DNA of 37,087 nucleotides from Liquorilactobacillus oeni DSM 19972. Lineage in GTDB: Bacteria; Bacillota; Bacilli; Lactobacillales; Lactobacillaceae. The stretch lies in NCBI RefSeq assembly GCF_001436275.1, contig NZ_AZEH01000034.1:117909-154995 (forward strand), written 5' to 3'. Shown piece by piece: positions 1 through 8,076 of the stretch. The notes under the pieces were generated by a model. That model did no database searches. It saw only the letters and a program-made list of their open reading frames with translations, and had not been told where the DNA came from. Each line of letters opens with the position of its first letter. Positions within the stretch are counted from its first letter, which is position 1. A program made the translations under genes and the position numbers.

Positions 1-2
1 CC

Positions 3-113
3 GCAAGGCAGTTAGAAAAGAGGTTAGAGTTTGGGAAATCCCTTATTTTGCAGCAGTCCAGCGAGATAATTAATGAAGTCAATAGTGATGTTGGAAAACT
101 CCAAGATTGTTAA
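3..113 (+). CDS. C-terminal end of an unidentified gene (partial)
   Basis: An open frame runs in from the left edge and stops at TAA 111-113, giving 36 residues that are charged and Gln/Glu-rich, possibly helical, ending in KLQDC. No family is recognisable from so short a tail. A second frame is also open for 23 codons to a TAA at 71-73, so the reading frame is not certain. The 5' arm of a long-range inverted repeat (54-69) lies inside it. Confidence 0.3.
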   Translation, partial: ARQLEKRLEFGKSLILQQSSEIINEVNSDVGKLQDC

Positions 114-193
114 AGATAGAGTTAGTTAGATCGAAAAAAGATGAAAAGAAAAGTGTAAAAAGCTTAAACTTTATCTTGCTGGACTGTTTTTTT
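54..193 (+). terminator. Long-looped inverted repeat followed by a T run
   Basis: Bases 54-69 (CAGTCCAGCGAGATAA) pair along their full length with 171-186, with one G-U wobble, and T187-193 follows. In RNA this is a 16-bp stem with a 101-nt loop and a U tract. It may be a terminator for the gene entering from the left, or a remnant of a mobile element end. The loop is far longer than in a normal intrinsic terminator, so the role is inferred. Confidence 0.4.
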
Positions 194-457
194 GTGCGAT
201 TAAATAATTATAACCCCTTAAAATTTAACACCTCGCTTATAAATTACTGCCGCATTAAAGCTGAGTTGTGTCGATAAAAATGATATTATCATAGTTTTTT
301 ATGCTTTTTACAACATTTAAAAAACTTTTGCGCTTTTTAAGCTGATCTAATAATAATGTCTTGCATGCTGCCCTTTATTAATAGTAATTTCAGGGCTAAA
401 CTTAAAATAGATTTGAAAATGAACAGTCCATTTCTTTAAGGAGGAAATTTAAGTCAA
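187..457. other. AT-rich intergenic region upstream of the MFS gene
   Basis: No coding potential is seen. It contains a 13-bp dyad ATGATA-T-TATCAT (280-292) and, 5 bp before the ribosome binding site, a 17-bp imperfect dyad AAATGAAC-A-GTCCATTT (417-433, one mismatch) that could be a repressor operator for the exporter. No regulator gene lies beside it in the window, so this is only a suggestion. Confidence 0.3.
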
Positions 458-1807
458 ATGGAACTTAACGAAAATAAACGCAAGTTATTTATAACCACTC
501 TTTTACTTGGAACTTTCACAATGTCGATCAGCCAATCTTCACTTTCAACAGCCTATCCTACGTTTATGAACTATTTTAATTTACCCGCTAGTACAATCTC
601 CTGGCTAACCACAGGTTTTATGTTGATTATGTCGGTAGTGATGCCATTATCACCTTGGTTGATGAATAACTTTAGGTTCAGGCCTCTTTATCTAAGTCTT
701 CTAGCCATCTTTTTCACAGGAACCTTGATTATCATTTTTGCACCATCTTTTCCTATTATGATGGTCGGCAGATTAATGGAAGGATTTAGTGTAGGCATCT
801 TGTTCCCATCTTATCAATCAATTATCCTTGAAATCACCTCCCACAACCAGCGAGGAAGTGTTATGGGTACAGTGGGGTTGGTAATGGGTTCTGCTCTTGC
901 CACAGGTCCTATTATTTCCGGTGTTATCTTACAATTTTTTTCTTGGCAAGCCATTTTTTCTTTATTTTTGATAATTCTTGCGCTTGTTTTCCTGGCAGCA
1001 TTAAAGACAGTTCCGAGTCCTTTGGAAAAAAAACCTTCACGCTTTGACTTTATCTCAGTTTTTTTATCGCTTGGTATAATTGGAATTTTGTATTTTATTA
1101 ATGAATTACCTCATATGTTTATTACTAACTACTTCAACTGGGGGATCTTAGTTGTTTCTTCAATTTTACTTTATTTCTTTGTCTATCGACAACTTAACTT
1201 GTCCCCACCACTCTTACGTTTGGATATTTTAAAAATTACAAATTTTGACTTAGGTGTTGCTTTAACTTCCTTATCCTACATGTCATTAATCACTGTTACG
1301 ATCATTATGCCGCTATATTATCAACAAATTCTAGGCCTTTCACCACTATGGTCTGGACTTTCACTTGTTCCGGCAGCTGCAATTCTTTCTTGGCTAAATC
1401 GTCGCAGCGGACTTCTAGCAGATAAAATCGGTTTCAAGTCGGTTATTATGATTGGTTTCAGCTTATTTATAATTGGTTGGGGGTTATTGTTGGCATTTAC
1501 GACTCTTGCCAATATTTGGCTTGCAATTATGTGTTCAATATTTATTGAAGCCGGGAATGCATTTGCTATGATGCCGGCAACCACTTTAGGTGCCAATTCG
1601 CTCACTGATGAGCTTATTCCGCATGGATCTTCAATTATCGCGACCTTTCGTCAAATTATGGGTTCAACAGCAATTGTCTTAGCAACTATCATTTTAGGAG
1701 AACATAATTTTAAAGGAGTCTTTTTAACCTTTTTGATTTTAGAAATTGTCGCTTTAGGACTTGTTTTCTTGATTAGGGATACAAAAGGGAGTAAGGTCAG
1801 CTCTTAA
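458..1807 (+). CDS. MFS drug exporter, DHA2 (EmrB/QacA) type
   Basis: A 449-residue polytopic membrane protein. The WLTTGFMLIMSVVMPLSPWL stretch (about residues 46-65) matches the conserved helix of EmrB/QacA-type proton-drug antiporters. GRLMEGFSVGILFPS, the RGSVMG loop and GPIISGVILQFFSWQAIF (motif C region) follow in the expected order, with further hydrophobic helices to the C terminus. The start is supported by AAGGAGG at 440-446. It stands alone; a strong bidirectional terminator separates it from the convergent asp23 operon. Efflux of toxic compounds is inferred from the family; the substrate cannot be read from sequence. Confidence 0.85.
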   Translation: MELNENKRKLFITTLLLGTFTMSISQSSLSTAYPTFMNYFNLPASTISWLTTGFMLIMSVVMPLSPWLMNNFRFRPLYLSLLAIFFTGTLIIIFAPSFPIMMVGRLMEGFSVGILFPSYQSIILEITSHNQRGSVMGTVGLVMGSALATGPIISGVILQFFSWQAIFSLFLIILALVFLAALKTVPSPLEKKPSRFDFISVFLSLGIIGILYFINELPHMFITNYFNWGILVVSSILLYFFVYRQLNLSPPLLRLDILKITNFDLGVALTSLSYMSLITVTIIMPLYYQQILGLSPLWSGLSLVPAAAILSWLNRRSGLLADKIGFKSVIMIGFSLFIIGWGLLLAFTTLANIWLAIMCSIFIEAGNAFAMMPATTLGANSLTDELIPHGSSIIATFRQIMGSTAIVLATIILGEHNFKGVFLTFLILEIVALGLVFLIRDTKGSKVSS

Positions 1808-1893
1808 TTATAGAATAATATTTCAGAAATTAGATTTTAAATACCTCCAGCTTTTAAGCCTTCTGTTTAACTGCATAGACTCAATAAATAATG

Positions 1894-1932
1894 CTAATAA
1901 TGAATTGCGAACATAGAACTATTCATTATTAG
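1894..1932. repeat. 12-bp perfect inverted repeat, possible degenerate member of the dispersed repeat
   Basis: CTAATAATGAAT (1894-1905) is the exact inverse of 1921-1932, with a 15-base loop containing GCGAACATAG, which resembles the centre of the dispersed repeat (ACGAACATAG). The sequence after it, up to the terminator at 1986, also weakly resembles the repeat's right end and spacer. Membership of that family is uncertain. Confidence 0.35.
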
Positions 1933-1985
1933 ATGGATAGAATTACCTGACGACTGGACCACATTAATATTGAAATTACAAGCAA

Positions 1986-2043
1986 TAAAATACAAAAAGG
2001 CTGTGGCAAAATTTTCGTTTTGTCGCAGTCTTTTTGTATTTTA
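1986..2043. terminator. Bidirectional intrinsic terminator between MFS and asp23 operon
   Basis: AAAATACAAAAAGGCTGTGG pairs with CCGCAGTC-like sequence on the other arm in a stem of about 25 bp; both arms end in A/T-rich tracts, so it can work in both directions. It serves the convergent MFS (+) and asp23 (-) transcripts. Confidence 0.8.
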
Positions 2044-2107
2044 TAATATCAAAGTCAACTTACTTCAACTCATAATCAGCCTACATTTTAAATCGTCTTT
2101 TTTGTCA

Positions 2108-2653
2108 TTATTGTACTCTTGGCTTATCTCCTTCTTTTCTTTGAGGAGCCGCTTTCTTTAAATCTCTTTTACTTTTTTCCGTCTGGTTGGAGATCGCTTT
2201 GCCTGTAGAGCTTGCTGCATCACTTACCCGATCTTGCAAGCTAACCGAATCTTCTTCAAACTGTTCTCGAGTCTTAATGTCTACCACATCAACATTAACT
2301 TCTACTACATCCAATTCGGTCATCTTATTAATCTGTTCGGAAACAACATGTTTGATCTCATCGTAGATTTTAACAGCATTTTTTTCATATTCAACAACGA
2401 TTGAAAGGTCTACGGCTACCTGTTTTTTGCCTACTTCCACATCAACACCTGCAGTTGGATTATCTACGTTAACCAGCTTATCGGTGATGTTTGAGAAGAA
2501 ACCGCCTTCAATATTCAACAATCCATCAATCTTACCCAATGAATATCCAACAATTTTTTGAATTACCTTATCTTCATAAGTTAGTTCGCCTTTGATGTTT
2601 TTTGCCTGTTCGTTTGAACCAGTATCTTGTTTGTTTTTATTAAAGTTGTCCAT
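2108..2653 (-). CDS. asp23: Asp23/Gls24 family envelope stress protein
   Basis: A 181-residue protein. The core carries Asp23 family features: GELTYEDKVIQKIVGYSLGK near residues 22-41, then VDVEVGKKQVAVDLSIVVEY and the VVEVNVDVVDI strand. The last 40 residues are hydrophilic and charged (TEKSKRDLKKAAPQRK), as in the longer Gls24 type. Family knowledge: Asp23 is an abundant protein held at the membrane by AmaP and linked to cell envelope homeostasis. It is the last gene of amaP-DUF2273-asp23, 52 bp after the DUF2273 gene. AAGGAGG precedes the ATG. Confidence 0.85.
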   Translation of the reverse strand: MDNFNKNKQDTGSNEQAKNIKGELTYEDKVIQKIVGYSLGKIDGLLNIEGGFFSNITDKLVNVDNPTAGVDVEVGKKQVAVDLSIVVEYEKNAVKIYDEIKHVVSEQINKMTELDVVEVNVDVVDIKTREQFEEDSVSLQDRVSDAASSTGKAISNQTEKSKRDLKKAAPQRKEGDKPRVQ

Positions 2654-2705
2654 AATAGTTCCTCCTTATATTAATTAACCGCTACCATTTTTGTCGCATA
2701 TAGCC

Positions 2706-2891
2706 TCATTTAAAAAAACGTTCTAAAGTGCCACTTCTTTTTAAATAAAAACCTAAAAGTACTCCAACAACAGTTAATACTAAGATCAACAAGGTCTTAA
2801 AAAAGCCTAGAGTGATGAACAAAAGCGCTAGAATAAAACCTGCAAGTCCAATAATAATCGGTAACTTAAACTCTTCCCAAAACTCTTGCAT
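2706..2891 (-). CDS. DUF2273 small membrane protein
   Basis: Sixty-one residues: a short amphipathic N terminus (MQEFWEEFKLP), then two closely spaced hydrophobic segments (about residues 11-29 and 31-48) and a basic tail (LKRSGTLERFFK). Size and layout match the DUF2273 protein that sits between amaP and asp23 in staphylococci and lactobacilli. Its role is thought to be with the AmaP-Asp23 membrane complex, but the molecular function is unknown. GGAGGG precedes the start; 12 bp separate it from amaP. Confidence 0.8.
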   Translation of the reverse strand: MQEFWEEFKLPIIIGLAGFILALLFITLGFFKTLLILVLTVVGVLLGFYLKRSGTLERFFK

Positions 2892-2903
2892 AGCGCATCC
2901 CTC

Positions 2904-3464
2904 CTATTCTACACGACTCAGATTTTCCCTTTCTTTATAAAGATTATTGAGCCTCACTGTAATTTCCAATCCTTCTTTTGGCGCATTCAGTAAAGCGCCT
3001 AGCTGTTCAGCCAGCTTAATTTGAAATTGGCGGCTTTCTTCTGGCAAGACAACAACCGGGCTGAATGAACCGTCAATAGTTACTCTTATTCTGCGTCTTT
3101 GCAGTTTTATTCTTACACGAGGCTGATGAATGAAATTTGACCTTAATGCTGATTGAGTTATAAAGCTTTCCAAAGCTTTTTTATTAATTTTCAATACACC
3201 GCTATCTTTTTTGAGAAATAACTGATCGTGTAAGTTTGGCCAAAAGATAACAGTTAAGATACCTAAGATTACCAAGCCGCCTAAAGCAACACTGACCCAG
3301 AAAAGAAATCCCGGTAAATAATGTCCGATCAGTGGATAACTTTCCACTTTATCTAAATAAAACGGAAACGAAACTGTGTCTTGAAACAGGACAATAACTG
3401 CCCATAACGGTAACAAAGCAACCAAAAGCAAAATAAGATAGACTGTTTTACGCGTCGTCGACAT
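2904..3464 (-). CDS. amaP: AmaP, alkaline shock protein membrane anchor
   Basis: A 186-residue protein with two N-terminal transmembrane helices (about 8-26 and 51-74) enclosing a short outside loop. A cytoplasmic domain follows whose C-terminal part (VRIKLQRRRIRVTIDGSF ... LEITVRLNNLY) resembles the Asp23-like fold used to bind Asp23. First gene of the three-gene operon; the start is set by AAGGGAGATG upstream. A GAAAGCGTTTT sequence about 45 bp upstream (3507-3519, minus strand) loosely resembles a CcpA cre box, but the outer positions do not match well. Confidence 0.8.
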   Translation of the reverse strand: MSTTRKTVYLILLLVALLPLWAVIVLFQDTVSFPFYLDKVESYPLIGHYLPGFLFWVSVALGGLVILGILTVIFWPNLHDQLFLKKDSGVLKINKKALESFITQSALRSNFIHQPRVRIKLQRRRIRVTIDGSFSPVVVLPEESRQFQIKLAEQLGALLNAPKEGLEITVRLNNLYKERENLSRVE

Positions 3465-3670
3465 TTTCTCATCTCCCTTGCAATTTCAAAACAGTAAGAT
3501 CTCCATAAAACGCTTTCTTCTACTTGAACTTAACAATCATTTCACAAAAGGTAAAGTTTTATGCCTCATAAAGCTAAACAGCATTCAAAACGCACATAAG
3601 CCTTTATTCTTTGATACTTTTACCTGCAATGCTACAATTTGCTGGTAAATATTTAAGGATGGTGCTTAAA

Positions 3671-4522
3671 GTGAAAAAAATAATTACAGTTGAACATAAA
3701 CGTTCAGGAATCTGGCAAGACACTGATATTACATACGCTCAGGTACCTGGTTGGCTAGGAAAAGCTACGATGGACCTTAAATTAACAATTCTAAGACCCT
3801 TTGAGGAGCAGAGCCACCCCCTTCCGGTAATTTTATGGTTTTGCGGCGGTGGTTGGATGGCCGTTGATAACAATATACATCTGCCAAATCTTGTTGACTT
3901 CGTGAGAGCGGGCTTTATCATTGCAAGTGTTGACTATCGCAATAGCAATCAGGCAGTCTGGCCTGCACAGTTAGAAGATGCTAAAGCAGCAGTACGCTAT
4001 CTCAAAGCACATGCTGACCATTATCAAATTGATGTAAACAAAATTGCTGTCATGGGAGAATCAGCTGGGGGACATCTTGCCAGCATGACTGCTGTAACAA
4101 ATGGCTTACGGAACTTTGATGTGGGCGAATACCTCACGCAGACAAGTAATATACAGGCTGCAGTTTCTTGGTACGGAGTAGTTGATCCCTTATCTGCTAA
4201 AAATAATAGCAAAACTGCAGATTTTGATTTTGTTTACCGCAATCTATTAGGCGCTGAACCAGAAGAAAGTCCTGAATTAGACGCTGAGGCAAATCCTTTA
4301 ACCTTTATTACTTCTAAGACAGTCCCATTCTTAATCTTGCATGGTACTGAAGACAAAGTCGTTCCGCTCGCTGATGATGAGAAGTTATACCAAGCCTTAA
4401 CAGACAAAGGGGTCCCCGCAGATTTATACGAAGTTAAGGGAGCTGCACACATGGATGAGGTGTTCATGCAGCCCCAAATCACCGACATCATAATTGATTT
4501 CTTAAAAAAACACCTAAAGTAA
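3671..4522 (+). CDS. Alpha/beta hydrolase, esterase/lipase (BD-FAE-like)
   Basis: A single-domain hydrolase of 283 residues from the GTG at 3671, which has AAGGATGG 8 nt upstream; in-frame starts at 3659 (ATG) and 3611 are less likely. Catalytic motifs are in order: oxyanion-hole segment FCGGGW, nucleophile elbow GESAGGH (Ser), acid loop HGTEDKVVP (Asp) and the histidine in GAAHMDE. The oxyanion motif normally begins HGGG; here the His is Cys. It probably cleaves short carboxyl esters in the cytoplasm, as no signal peptide is visible. The natural substrate is not inferable. It stands alone and is followed by copy A of the dispersed repeat. Confidence 0.8.
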   Translation: MKKIITVEHKRSGIWQDTDITYAQVPGWLGKATMDLKLTILRPFEEQSHPLPVILWFCGGGWMAVDNNIHLPNLVDFVRAGFIIASVDYRNSNQAVWPAQLEDAKAAVRYLKAHADHYQIDVNKIAVMGESAGGHLASMTAVTNGLRNFDVGEYLTQTSNIQAAVSWYGVVDPLSAKNNSKTADFDFVYRNLLGAEPEESPELDAEANPLTFITSKTVPFLILHGTEDKVVPLADDEKLYQALTDKGVPADLYEVKGAAHMDEVFMQPQITDIIIDFLKKHLK

Positions 4523-4709
4523 TTAGTTTTTAACCTCTAAACTCATTAGGAAGAAAAGCAATGCCAGAGTTAAGTTATGAAAGTGTGCCGGAAATCAAAA
4601 GCTTCTGAACTCTAATAGTAAAACTTAATTTTTTAAAAATTTTAACTCAAATACCGTGAAATAAGAACTCCAGTCCAGTACTGCTATTTTTGATTGTATA
4701 AAAATTGGA

Positions 4710-4882
4710 ATATACCAGTAGTCGTTAAGCTACACGTTAGTTGCAAATTACGAACATAGTCCGAATTTGACTATGAGTAATTTAAAGCAAGAAACTGGCC
4801 ATTGAAACACGTTAATTCACGTATTACAAGTTAAAAAATAGGGAACTGAGTCAAAATATAACTTTTAACCCGCTCCCTATTT
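4710..4882 (+). repeat. Dispersed hairpin repeat, copy A (element plus terminator)
   Basis: The element (4710-4810) has diverged left end ATATACCAGTAGTCG and intact right end ...CCATTGAAACAC, with the intact 35-bp internal dyad at 4747-4781. After a 25-bp spacer comes hairpin 4836-4882, whose outer stem AAATAGGGA/TCCCTATTT encloses the shared core CTGAGTCAAAA. It lies between the convergent hydrolase and marR genes. Bases 4523-4709 before it hold no gene or clear signal. Confidence 0.8.
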
Positions 4883-4968
4883 GTTTGAAGGAAACCTCAC
4901 TTTAATTTTTATTCACTAGATATTTTTATATATAGATTAGTTTATGTAAATCTTAAAAACCGCTACTC

Positions 4969-5430
4969 TTACGAGGTAGTCAGAATAGTTTTGAGAAAAG
5001 AAATCACTGTTTGGATTTCTTCTTCACTAAATATTTTCATTTTCTGAAGTGTTATTTCTTTTATATGATTGTGTAATTTATTATGAAAATCAACTAACTC
5101 ATAGCCTGAAGGAGTTAACTTTAAATAAACTACTTTTTTATTTTTTTCGCTTTTATACTTTTTAATAAGGCCCTTTTTTGTCATTATATTAATTCTGCGA
5201 GAAACCCCTCCTTGAGAGAGGCCAATCTCATCAGCCGCTTTACCAACTGAAAAAACTTGTCCAGCTAAAACAGTCAGTATTCTTAAGTCATTATGGGTAA
5301 GAGTGGCAGTTAAAGCAATGACTTCGCTAGAAAAATTTTTTCTAATCCAGTCTCCATACATGCTCATAGCATTATTTTGAGGTATTTTTTCTAAAAGCCT
5401 GCCGATAACCCGATATTGCATCTCATTCAT
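4969..5430 (-). CDS. MarR family transcriptional regulator
   Basis: A 153-residue winged-helix regulator. The recognition region FSVGKAADEIGLSQGGVSRR (about 70-89) and wing KKYKSEKNKKVVYLKLTPSG are typical of MarR; the flanking helices would form the dimer interface. No Cys is present, so sensing by thiol oxidation is unlikely and a small ligand is more probable. It is divergent from the quinone oxidoreductase gene; two matching dyads in the 112-bp gap are its likely operators. By family habit it represses itself and the divergent gene. AAGGATT lies upstream of the ATG. Confidence 0.85.
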   Translation of the reverse strand: MNEMQYRVIGRLLEKIPQNNAMSMYGDWIRKNFSSEVIALTATLTHNDLRILTVLAGQVFSVGKAADEIGLSQGGVSRRINIMTKKGLIKKYKSEKNKKVVYLKLTPSGYELVDFHNKLHNHIKEITLQKMKIFSEEEIQTVISFLKTILTTS

Positions 5431-5455
5431 ACTTAATAATCCTTCTTTTTAATTT

Positions 5456-5526
5456 TATATTACCAGTAATTTATTATTGACACCATCTTTTTCCATGTGT
5501 ACTATATATATTACCAGTAATATATA
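5456..5526 (+). promoter_or_regulatory. Promoter with two MarR-type operators
   Basis: Two copies of the dyad ATTAC-CA-GTAAT are present. Site 1 (5456-5473) has 8-bp arms with one mismatch. Site 2 (5505-5526) has perfect 10-bp arms. Their centres are 51 bp apart, about five helix turns. Between them is a near-consensus promoter on the + strand: TTGACA 5477-5482, 17-bp spacer, TACTAT 5500-5505. Site 2 covers the transcription start, so binding should block the oxidoreductase promoter. The regulator is inferred to be the adjacent MarR. Confidence 0.75.
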
Positions 5527-5542
5527 TTGAGGATGAATAAAA

Positions 5543-6516
5543 ATGAAAGCTTTAACTATAGCAAGTTTCAGTTCGACGCCCAAAATCATCAACGATTATC
5601 CTATTCCTAAAACAGATTCTAAGTATGATACCTTAATAAAGATCCTAGCTGCTCCAATTGAAAATCTCGACAAGAGCGTTGCTTCAGGAGAACATTATTC
5701 AAGTAAATATTGGCATCCGAGTTTTCCAAGCATTCCAGGAGCAAGCGCGATTGGAAAAAGAATTGATACTGGTAATTTTGTCTATGTGCCGGCAATGTCC
5801 ATGAGGCCGCGTAATGGGGGAATGGCAGAATACACAGTCGCACAATCAAAAAAATGCTTGTTGAACTACCTTCAACTCTTAATATTGAAATGGCAGTTGC
5901 TTCTTTTTCATCTGCTTTAACAAGTTTATTGCCGCTAAAATACGATATCAAGGTTGATGCTGCAGATACAGTAATTATTAACGGCAGTACCGGCTTTGCT
6001 GGAAAATTGGCTATTCAAGTAGCAAAACAATTAGGGGTCAAAAACATCATAGCTACCGGTCGAAACAAAGAAAAGTTAGCTGATGTTGTAAATTTAGGTG
6101 CTGCTCAATCTTTAGACATCAGTGGGCCGGAAATTTCTACAGACAATTTAACTATTACAGGAAATGTTGTAGTACTAGACTATCTTTGGGGCACCCCAAC
6201 AGAAAAAATTTTAAAGAATTTAATTCCCAGTTCTCCCGCCAATTTGCGTCAGACAATTGTTGTAGAAATCGGAGCAGCAACAGGACAAAATGAAATTTCA
6301 TTACCGGCAACAGCATTACGAACTTCAGGAGTGCAGTTAAGAGGAATGATGACTACCAATAATTTGATGAATCGCGAAAAAGCAGCTAGGCTTTTATGGA
6401 CCTGGTTGATAGCTAAAAAAATTCATGGCGACATTTCTACTCTTTCTATTGAAAATGCAGCAAAAAGTTGGTTTGAAACTTCTAAAAATGGTATTAGGTC
6501 AGTTATTACTTTCTAA
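5543..6516 (+). pseudogene. Zinc-type alcohol dehydrogenase/quinone oxidoreductase, frameshifted
   Basis: Two overlapping frames make one medium-chain dehydrogenase of about 324 residues. The first part (5543 to about 5850) has the N-terminal catalytic fold up to GGMAEYTVAQSKK. The second (from 5854) continues MLVELPSTLNIEMAVASF and carries the Rossmann segment VIINGSTGFAGKLAIQVAKQLG. The frame is lost in the A run 5848-5854: seven A are present and eight restore a continuous protein. No zinc-ligand cysteines are seen, so it fits the NADPH:quinone oxidoreductase branch. It may be a true pseudogene, a switchable homopolymer, or a base missed in sequencing. The intact promoter and operators argue for recent loss or error. 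Confidence 0.75.
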
Positions 6517-6597
6517 GTTCTATTACCATTGATAAAATCAAGCATTACCTTTTATGCTAAGCAGCTATTTTAGAGACTATTTTTTCTAAATTATGAC

Positions 6598-6915
6598 CTA
6601 CTCGTGAAATCTTTTTTTTAATTTATTTTCGCTTTGTTCAAGCAAGGTTTGTGGATCAATATCGAATTTACTGCTCATAATTAAAACCTGGTCTAAAACA
6701 TCAGCCAGTTCTTCTTTTAAGTTAGCATTCAGAACTTCCACTGAACTTTCTTTTTCACCCGGATGATCTCGTCCAATTTTAAGAGCGCGAACTGCCCGTG
6801 ACAACTCGCCGACTTCTTCCGTTAAAAAATTCAAACGAATAAAGGGAGAATATTGATACCAGCTACGTTTTTTATAAAAATTAACTAACCACTTCTGATG
6901 GTTTTTAATATTCAA
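6598..6915 (-). CDS. MazG-like nucleotide pyrophosphohydrolase
   Basis: About 105 residues, all-alpha. The two halves of the MazG metal-binding signature are present: EEVGELSRAVR (about 33-43) and EELADVLDQVL (about 68-78), giving the ExxE ... ExxD ligands for Mg2+. The family hydrolyses NTPs or related nucleotides to NMP and pyrophosphate, often house-cleaning; the actual substrate is unknown. The TTG at 6915 is preferred as start because GGAGG lies 8 nt before it; five further in-frame codons upstream overlap the Shine-Dalgarno. It stands alone. Confidence 0.7.
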   Translation of the reverse strand: MNIKNHQKWLVNFYKKRSWYQYSPFIRLNFLTEEVGELSRAVRALKIGRDHPGEKESSVEVLNANLKEELADVLDQVLIMSSKFDIDPQTLLEQSENKLKKRFHE

Positions 6916-7081
6916 ATTACCAGCCTCCAATATTAGTATACAAAAAGCGTATTTTGTTTATTGTAAAATGAAAAGACTTACTGTCTATCATGAAACACAA
7001 CTAAGTTTATCATGATTTAAACCACTTATAGCAAGGTTATTTTTGAAACTCTTATTGCATTGATTAAAAATTCACAAAAAT

Positions 7082-7164
7082 AAACTGCCTTATCTTTGAA
7101 ATTCTCTGTACCTGTTAGCTTACGTCTAACAGTTTTGGAATATTTCAAAATACAAAGCAGTTTT
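7082..7164. terminator. Long imperfect hairpin, probable terminator for the SDR gene
   Basis: AAACTGC (7082-7088) pairs with GCAGTTT (7158-7164), then TTTGAAATTC with GAATATTTCAAA, then a central CTGTTAG/CTAACAG hairpin around CTTACGT. T runs lie on the plus side and A/T-rich sequence on the other. The layout could terminate the SDR transcript; it is larger and less regular than an ordinary terminator. Confidence 0.5.
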
Positions 7165-7197
7165 TCATCTTGTTTTTTTGTTCATTACCAAAATTAT

Positions 7198-7991
7198 TTA
7201 TTTCCAAAAATCTTCATTACCAAAATCAGTATGTCGTGACACATCTTTCCAATTATTCAAATCTGCCAGTTCATACTCAATTTGTGCATGTGCTTTAACA
7301 AAAGCATCTTTTCCTAAAATCAAATGCAGCGGCGGTTGATCTGCCGTTGCAGCTTTAATAATAGCTTTAGCAGCCAAAACCGGGTTCCCCGGTTTTGTGT
7401 CAATCGTTTTTGCCGAAGCAGCAATATTAGCGCCTACTGTATTTTGATAATCATCGATTTTAACGGCTTCCTTAATCGCCGAACTCCCTGCCCAATCAGT
7501 CCGAAAAGCTCCCGGTTCAACTAAAGTCACCTTAATTTCTAAAGGATTGACCTGTTGTGCAAGAGATTGACTAAAGCCTTCTACTGCAAACTTAGCCGCA
7601 TGATAATAGCCAAAGGCCGGAAATGTTGTTAGCCCACCAATTGATCAGACGTTAATCAAGTGTCCGCTTTTTTGTTTACGCATTATAGGTAAAACTACAC
7701 GCGTTAGGTCACTAAGACCCCAAAAATTCCATAGCCTGCATTGTTATTGTTAACCAAATAATCAATTTGGCCAAAATAATGCATAGCTGCTTCAACTGCC
7801 TGTCGAATCTGTTGTTGCTTAGTAACATCTAATTCCAGTAACAAGGCATTCTCATTCTTTGAAAACTCCCGAAGAGCGGCCCTTTTCCGAGCAGTTATCA
7901 CGACACGATAGCCTTGAGTGAACAACTCAGTAACAAGAGCCTTGCCTAGTCCCCTAAAGGCACCGGTCACAAACCAAACTTTTCTTGACAT
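7198..7991 (-). pseudogene. Short-chain dehydrogenase/reductase, decayed
   Basis: The start ATG at 7991 follows AAGGAGG. It encodes WFVTGAFRGLGKALV, a Rossmann Gly motif close to the SDR consensus TGxxxGxG. The NNAG strand reads VNNNNAG, apparently a 6-bp tandem duplication. About 20 codons are then missing with a frame change near 7712-7722. The sequence resumes as LSDLTRVVLPIMRKQKSGHLINV, hits an internal TGA at 7645-7647 where Ser is expected, and continues through the active-site region YYHAAK (Tyr/Lys pair) to the C terminus. Several independent lesions make this a real pseudogene. It is divergent from a MerR regulator that probably once controlled it. Confidence 0.85.
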
Positions 7992-8020
7992 TAAGAAAAC
8001 CTCCTTAAACTTGTTTTTGT

Positions 8021-8056
8021 TCTCAAAAAAGCATACTACATGATAGTAGCTATCAA
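8021..8056. promoter_or_regulatory. Candidate MerR operator region
   Basis: The 85-bp gap between the divergent SDR pseudogene and merR contains overlapping dyads: TACTA-CATGA-TAGTA and GATAG-TAG-CTATC, around 8034-8055. MerR regulators bind such dyads between widely spaced -35 and -10 boxes; the boxes themselves are not clear here. Confidence 0.35.
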
Positions 8057-8076
8057 GCAAGAAAGAAGGTCGCTCA

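Noticed and set aside
1970-2161. 63-residue frame between MFS and asp23
   Set aside because: It is the translation of the terminator hairpin plus antisense to the asp23 tail.
3507-3519. CcpA cre-like site upstream of amaP
   Set aside because: The GAAAGCGTTTT core is suggestive, but the flanking T and CA positions fail, and placement relative to a promoter could not be fixed.
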